NCBI RefSeq assembly: GCF_004054195.1
Contig: NZ_SBIW01000008.1
Location: forward strand, 248,001-312,000
Direction: 5' to 3'
Length of the DNA: 64,000 bases
Source of the DNA: Mucilaginibacter gilvus
Lineage (GTDB): Bacteria; Bacteroidota; Bacteroidia; Sphingobacteriales; Sphingobacteriaceae
This document shows positions 60,913 to 64,000 of the stretch, piece by piece. The notes beneath the pieces were generated by a model, which saw only the letters and a list, made by a program, of their open reading frames with translations, was not told the origin of the DNA and did no database searches. Position 1 is the first letter of the stretch. The number at the start of each line of letters is the position of its first letter. The translations under genes and the position numbers were made by a program.

Positions 60913-61791
60913 ATGATTGATTTGCCCGTAGTGCCCGCTAATCAGCCCCAACGCAAGCCCGATTGGCTTAGAGTTAGGCTCCCGGTAGGGAAAGAATACG
61001 CTCATGTACGCGGTTTGGTGGATACCCATAAGCTGCATACCATTTGCGAAAGCGGCAATTGCCCCAACATGGGCGAGTGCTGGGGAGCAGGCACAGCAAC
61101 ATTTATGATATTGGGTAACATTTGTACCCGCAGCTGCTCTTTTTGCGCGGTAGCAACCGGCCGCCCGCTGGCTGTTGATATCGACGAGCCTAACCGCGTA
61201 GCCAACTCGGTAAAGCTGATGCAGGTAAAGCATTGCGTAATAACCTCTGTAGACCGTGATGATTTAAAAGATGGTGGCTCTATTATTTGGGCGGAAACCA
61301 TCAACGCCATCCGCCGCGAAAGCCCCGAAACAACTTTAGAAACCCTGCTGCCCGATTTCCGTGGCAATTGGGATAATTTGGCCCGTGTGCTGGAAACCCG
61401 GCCAGAAGTGGTATCGCACAACCTGGAAACCGTTCGCCGCTTAACTAAAGAGGTGCGCATACAGGCTAAGTATGATCGTAGCCTGGAAGCCTTGCGCCAT
61501 GTATCAGAAACCGGTTTACGCACCAAATCGGGTATTATGCTCGGGTTGGGCGAAAAGGAAGAAGATGTTTTAGAAGCCATGGACGATCTGCTGGACGCCG
61601 GGGTACATATTTTAACGCTGGGCCAGTACTTGCAGCCAACCCGTAACCACCACCCGGTTATTGATTGGATCCACCCGGATCAGTTTGCCAGCTACAAGGA
61701 ATGGGGATTGAAAAAAGGATTTAGATATGTAGAGAGTGGGCCGCTGGTTCGTTCATCCTATCATGCTGAAAAGCATTTGTTTGAAATGTAA
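60913..61791 (+). CDS. lipA: Lipoyl synthase
   Basis: A 292-residue protein. It has both iron-sulfur motifs: the auxiliary cluster in CESGNCPNMGECW (Cys 42, 47, 53) and the radical SAM cluster in CTRSCSFCAV (Cys 68, 72, 75). It also has GLGEKEEDVLEAMDDL, LGQYLQPTRNHHPV and ESGPLVRSSYHAEKH with the Arg-Ser-Ser signature. It inserts sulfur into octanoyl groups. A TACTTTTG box ends 4 nt before the ATG. Confidence 0.98.
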   Translation: MIDLPVVPANQPQRKPDWLRVRLPVGKEYAHVRGLVDTHKLHTICESGNCPNMGECWGAGTATFMILGNICTRSCSFCAVATGRPLAVDIDEPNRVANSVKLMQVKHCVITSVDRDDLKDGGSIIWAETINAIRRESPETTLETLLPDFRGNWDNLARVLETRPEVVSHNLETVRRLTKEVRIQAKYDRSLEALRHVSETGLRTKSGIMLGLGEKEEDVLEAMDDLLDAGVHILTLGQYLQPTRNHHPVIDWIHPDQFASYKEWGLKKGFRYVESGPLVRSSYHAEKHLFEM

Positions 61792-61817
61792 TTAATCCTG
61801 TCTATCTTTCGCCCAAG

Positions 61818-62369
61818 TTGAGCAGAAAACGAAAAATATCACTATCCGAGGAGGAGCTTGTATCGGCCCTTCGTAACCGCGAGAAGATCGCGGTAGAAGC
61901 GCTATACGATATGTATTCCGCATCGCTATTCGGTGTGATATCCCGTATTATTACCGATATCCCGGTTGCCGAAGATGTTTTGCAAGAAACTTTCGTAAAA
62001 ATTTGGAATTCTTTTTCGGGCTATAGTGCCGAAAAAGGGCGTTTATTTACCTGGATGGTGAATGTTGCCCGCAATTTGGCTATCGATAAAATACGCTCTA
62101 AAGATTTTAAGAACCAGGCCAAAAACCATGAGCTTGAAAATAACGTAACTTTCATAGACGAACAAAGAAATACCGTTTACAAGCCTGAGCTGCTTGGTAT
62201 CAGGGAATTAGTATCTACGCTAAAGCCCGAACAAAAGTCTATTCTCGATCTCGTGTATTTTAAAGGTTACACCCATGTGGAAGCTGCCGAAGAACTTGGC
62301 GTACCCCTGGGGACCATTAAAACACGATTACGGATGGCAATTCTGCAGCTCAGAAAACATTTTAATTGA
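61818..62369 (+). CDS. ECF-type sigma factor
   Basis: A 183-residue protein. Region 2 is SRIITDIPVAEDVLQETFVKIWNSF, and region 4 is KGYTHVEAAEELGVPLGTIKTRLRMAILQLRKHF with its helix-turn-helix. The start is TTG 61818: no ATG precedes region 1, and the frame continues open into lipA. It is coupled to the anti-sigma gene through a 4-nt TTGA overlap. It follows lipA by 26 nt. Confidence 0.9.
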   Translation: MSRKRKISLSEEELVSALRNREKIAVEALYDMYSASLFGVISRIITDIPVAEDVLQETFVKIWNSFSGYSAEKGRLFTWMVNVARNLAIDKIRSKDFKNQAKNHELENNVTFIDEQRNTVYKPELLGIRELVSTLKPEQKSILDLVYFKGYTHVEAAEELGVPLGTIKTRLRMAILQLRKHFN

Positions 62370-63229
62370 AAGTGGAAACCATCAAGGAGTATATAGAATC
62401 GGGGATATTGGAACTTTACGTTTTGGGCGATATAAGCCCGGACGAAAGGTTGCAAGTGGAGAAGATGGCCGCTGAGCATACAGCCGTTAAGGCAGAGATT
62501 GAGGATATTGAACGGTCGATGGAGTTGTTTGCTGAAGAGCACGCCGTGGAGCCGTCCGAAGGATTGAGAAGTAGGATCATGGGAAGCATGGTCACCAACT
62601 TGGGCGACGACAGAGTATTCACAAAAGCCCACACCCGCACCGATGAAATTTTTGAAGACGACGAAAGGAACGCAGACAACGTGATAGCCATGCCGGCAAG
62701 GCAAACCACGTTTTTTAAATACGCGTTTGCTGCCTGCCTTACCTTATTGGTTATAAGCGTGTATGGTTTGGTTACCATGTATAACAAATTGCAGGATACC
62801 AACACACAGCTTACCGCAATGCAGCTGGATAAGCAAAAGATTGCTAACGAGGCAAGCTTTAAGGATAAAGAACTGGATATATACCGCGACACTATTTATC
62901 GCGTGTTGAGGCTAAAAGGAACCGCTAAGGCGCCTTCTGCAGCCGTGACACTCGCCTGGAACACCGTAAATAAGAAAATTATAGTAGATATGAAGAGCAT
63001 GAAACTGCCCGATCATGATACGCAGCACCAGTACCAGCTTTGGGCATTGGTGGGCGGCAAACCGGTAGACCTGGGTGTATTTGATACCGCTAACAGCATT
63101 GATACATCGGGCATGAAAGAAATGAAAGCCATAGCAGCGGCTGATGCATTTGCAGTAACCATCGAACCGATGGGCGGAAGCGTTAACCCAACCATTACAG
63201 AAATGGTAGCTTCGGGTGCATCAAAATAG
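62366..63229 (+). CDS. Anti-sigma factor (RskA-like)
   Basis: A 287-residue protein. The N-terminal helical part (YIESGILELYVLGDISPDERLQVEKMAA) resembles RskA-type anti-sigma domains without the zinc motif. A membrane segment is at about 113-133. The C-terminal RskA domain (about 160-280) includes AVTLAWNTVNKKIIVDMKSMKLPDHD and GGKPVDLGVF. The TTG start overlaps the sigma factor stop (TTGA). A terminator follows at 63250. Confidence 0.88.
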   Translation: MKVETIKEYIESGILELYVLGDISPDERLQVEKMAAEHTAVKAEIEDIERSMELFAEEHAVEPSEGLRSRIMGSMVTNLGDDRVFTKAHTRTDEIFEDDERNADNVIAMPARQTTFFKYAFAACLTLLVISVYGLVTMYNKLQDTNTQLTAMQLDKQKIANEASFKDKELDIYRDTIYRVLRLKGTAKAPSAAVTLAWNTVNKKIIVDMKSMKLPDHDTQHQYQLWALVGGKPVDLGVFDTANSIDTSGMKEMKAIAAADAFAVTIEPMGGSVNPTITEMVASGASK

Positions 63230-63249
63230 TTAGGGCCTATAAAAAGTTG

Positions 63250-63285
63250 AAAATCCCGTAGCCCGAAGGCGCCGGGATTTTTTAA
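63250..63285 (+). terminator. Terminator of the sigma/anti-sigma operon
   Basis: AAAATCCCG and CGGGATTTT pair around GTAGCCCGAAGGCGC-type sequence, followed by TTTTAATTT. Confidence 0.8.
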
Positions 63286-63413
63286 TTTGTTAAAATTTGT
63301 TAAAACTTTAAATAAATTGCACTGTTAGAGTAACTATTATGATTTTCCATCGTCATATACATACTTAGTTTGAAGTATTTAGTTCTTTATAAGATCAGTT
63401 AATAGTTAATAAG

Positions 63414-63448
63414 AAAAAAGGGATGTTTGATACTTACATCCCTTTTTT
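63414..63448 (-). terminator. Terminator of nnrD
   Basis: AAAAAAGGGATGT pairs with ACATCCCTTTTTT. The stem reaches the first base of the nnrD stop codon. Confidence 0.7.
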
Positions 63449-64000
63449 TATGCCTTTAATTTTACCATGGTAATTGGCAACTGACTAATCACCTTATTGG
63501 GGAGCGTAACGTACATCCGGTTTGGCAGGGCCAGTTCGTCTCCTGCTTTCCCATGGATGTAGATCCCTAATAAACAGGCGTCCTGCGGCGAATATTTTTG
63601 CGCCAATAATGAGGAGATAATACCTGTAAGTACATCGCCCATGCCACCGGTGGCCATAGCGGCGTTACCGGTAGAATTGAAATACAGCTTGCCGCCTGGT
63701 GTGGCGGATATGGTGTAGTCGTTTTTAAGAACGATATTTATATTAAATTCCGCAGCCTTTTCTTTAGCGGTTTGCAGGCGCTGCCACCAGCTGGTATGTG
63801 TGCCGAAAAGCCTGTCAAACTCTTTCATGTGCGGGGTGAGGATGCTACCCGCCGGGAGTTTTTTTAATAAAGTTTTATTGGCCGACAACAAATTGAGTGC
63901 ATCCGCATCAACCACAACCGGTTTATTATAATTTTTGAGGATAGCTTTTAGCAACTTCAAAGCAGCCGCATCGGTACCTAAACCGGGGCCAATGGCTATC
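63448..64000 (-). CDS. nnrD: ADP-dependent NAD(P)H-hydrate dehydratase, 5' part cut by window edge
   Basis: The frame is open from the right edge. It holds IAIGPGLGTDAAALKLL (off the start of the annotated stretch), VVVDADALNLLSA, ILTPHMKEF, GNAAMATGGMGDVLTGIISSLL (the ADP/ATP-binding Gly-Met-Gly-Asp site) and GIYIHGKAGDELA. The visible part is the C-terminal kinase-like domain; in many Bacteroidota it is fused to an NnrE epimerase domain, which would lie beyond the window. The enzyme repairs hydrated NAD(P)H. Confidence 0.9.
   Translation of the reverse strand, partial: IAIGPGLGTDAAALKLLKAILKNYNKPVVVDADALNLLSANKTLLKKLPAGSILTPHMKEFDRLFGTHTSWWQRLQTAKEKAAEFNINIVLKNDYTISATPGGKLYFNSTGNAAMATGGMGDVLTGIISSLLAQKYSPQDACLLGIYIHGKAGDELALPNRMYVTLPNKVISQLPITMVKLKA

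Overview
The window looks like a chromosomal segment of a Bacteroidota bacterium, most likely of the family Sphingobacteriaceae (Mucilaginibacter/Pedobacter-like). The reasons are type IX secretion components (PorV, GldJ, PorP/SprF, a CHU_C-type sorting domain), -7 promoter boxes of the TAnnTTTG kind, few recognisable Shine-Dalgarno sites, a LytTR/LytS pair, YtxJ, a head-GIN protein, and intergenic spaces full of short palindromic repeats. Family names come from reading the translations by eye, without database searches.

Layout. 1-6.1 kb: a minus-strand surface/secretion operon (a large T9SS-sorted adhesin split by an apparent frameshift, PorP/SprF, and an OmpA/PD40-like protein cut by the window edge). 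6.2-11.1 kb: FkbM methyltransferase, a two-repeat lipoprotein, a Wzx-type flippase and typA. 11.1-13.1 kb: a repeat-rich spacer and an AT-rich HNH-type protein. 13.1-15.2 kb: a small membrane protein and a PAS histidine-kinase-like protein with no ATPase domain. 15.6-22.9 kb: two esterases, an ATP-grasp ligase, a GCS2/YbdK-type carboxylate-amine ligase, a class I glutamine amidotransferase, a second ATP-grasp-like protein and a glyoxalase-fold protein, probably a pathway building an unknown small amide or peptide; a GIY-YIG gene bracketed by REP-like repeats sits inside it. 23.0-30.2 kb: a FeoB-associated small protein, a trimodular GH18-like/NodB/GT2 polysaccharide enzyme, ispF, and divergent porV and gldJ.

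30.4-32.7 kb holds an AT-rich two-gene unit with a 1-nt gap: a protein whose C-terminus resembles a diadenylate cyclase (DAC) fold with altered catalytic motifs, and a helical protein I do not recognise. This is the best candidate in the window for an undescribed system, perhaps nucleotide sensing or defence. 33.4-44.9 kb: YkuK-like RNase H fold, rhodanese, SRPBCC protein, an SGNH-like plus MBOAT O-acetylation pair, an outer-membrane protein, acetylxylan-type esterase, OafA-type acyltransferase, YhcC-type radical SAM protein and a LytS/LytTR two-component system. 45-50.4 kb: a secreted DUF3108-like protein, a BlaI/BlaR pair followed by a protein sharing BlaR's unusual heptad repeats, and a head-GIN protein. 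50.4-64 kb: mainly housekeeping genes (ansA, tatD, two FKBP isomerases, nrnA, ndk, dciA-like gene, recF, ribH, ytxJ, lipA, an ECF sigma/anti-sigma pair, and nnrD cut by the right edge).

The intergenic spaces carry at least five families of short palindromic or tandem repeats. Several genes have a TAnnTTTG box only 4-5 nt before the ATG, which suggests leaderless or nearly leaderless transcripts. I saw no rRNA, tRNA, CRISPR array or complete insertion sequence.
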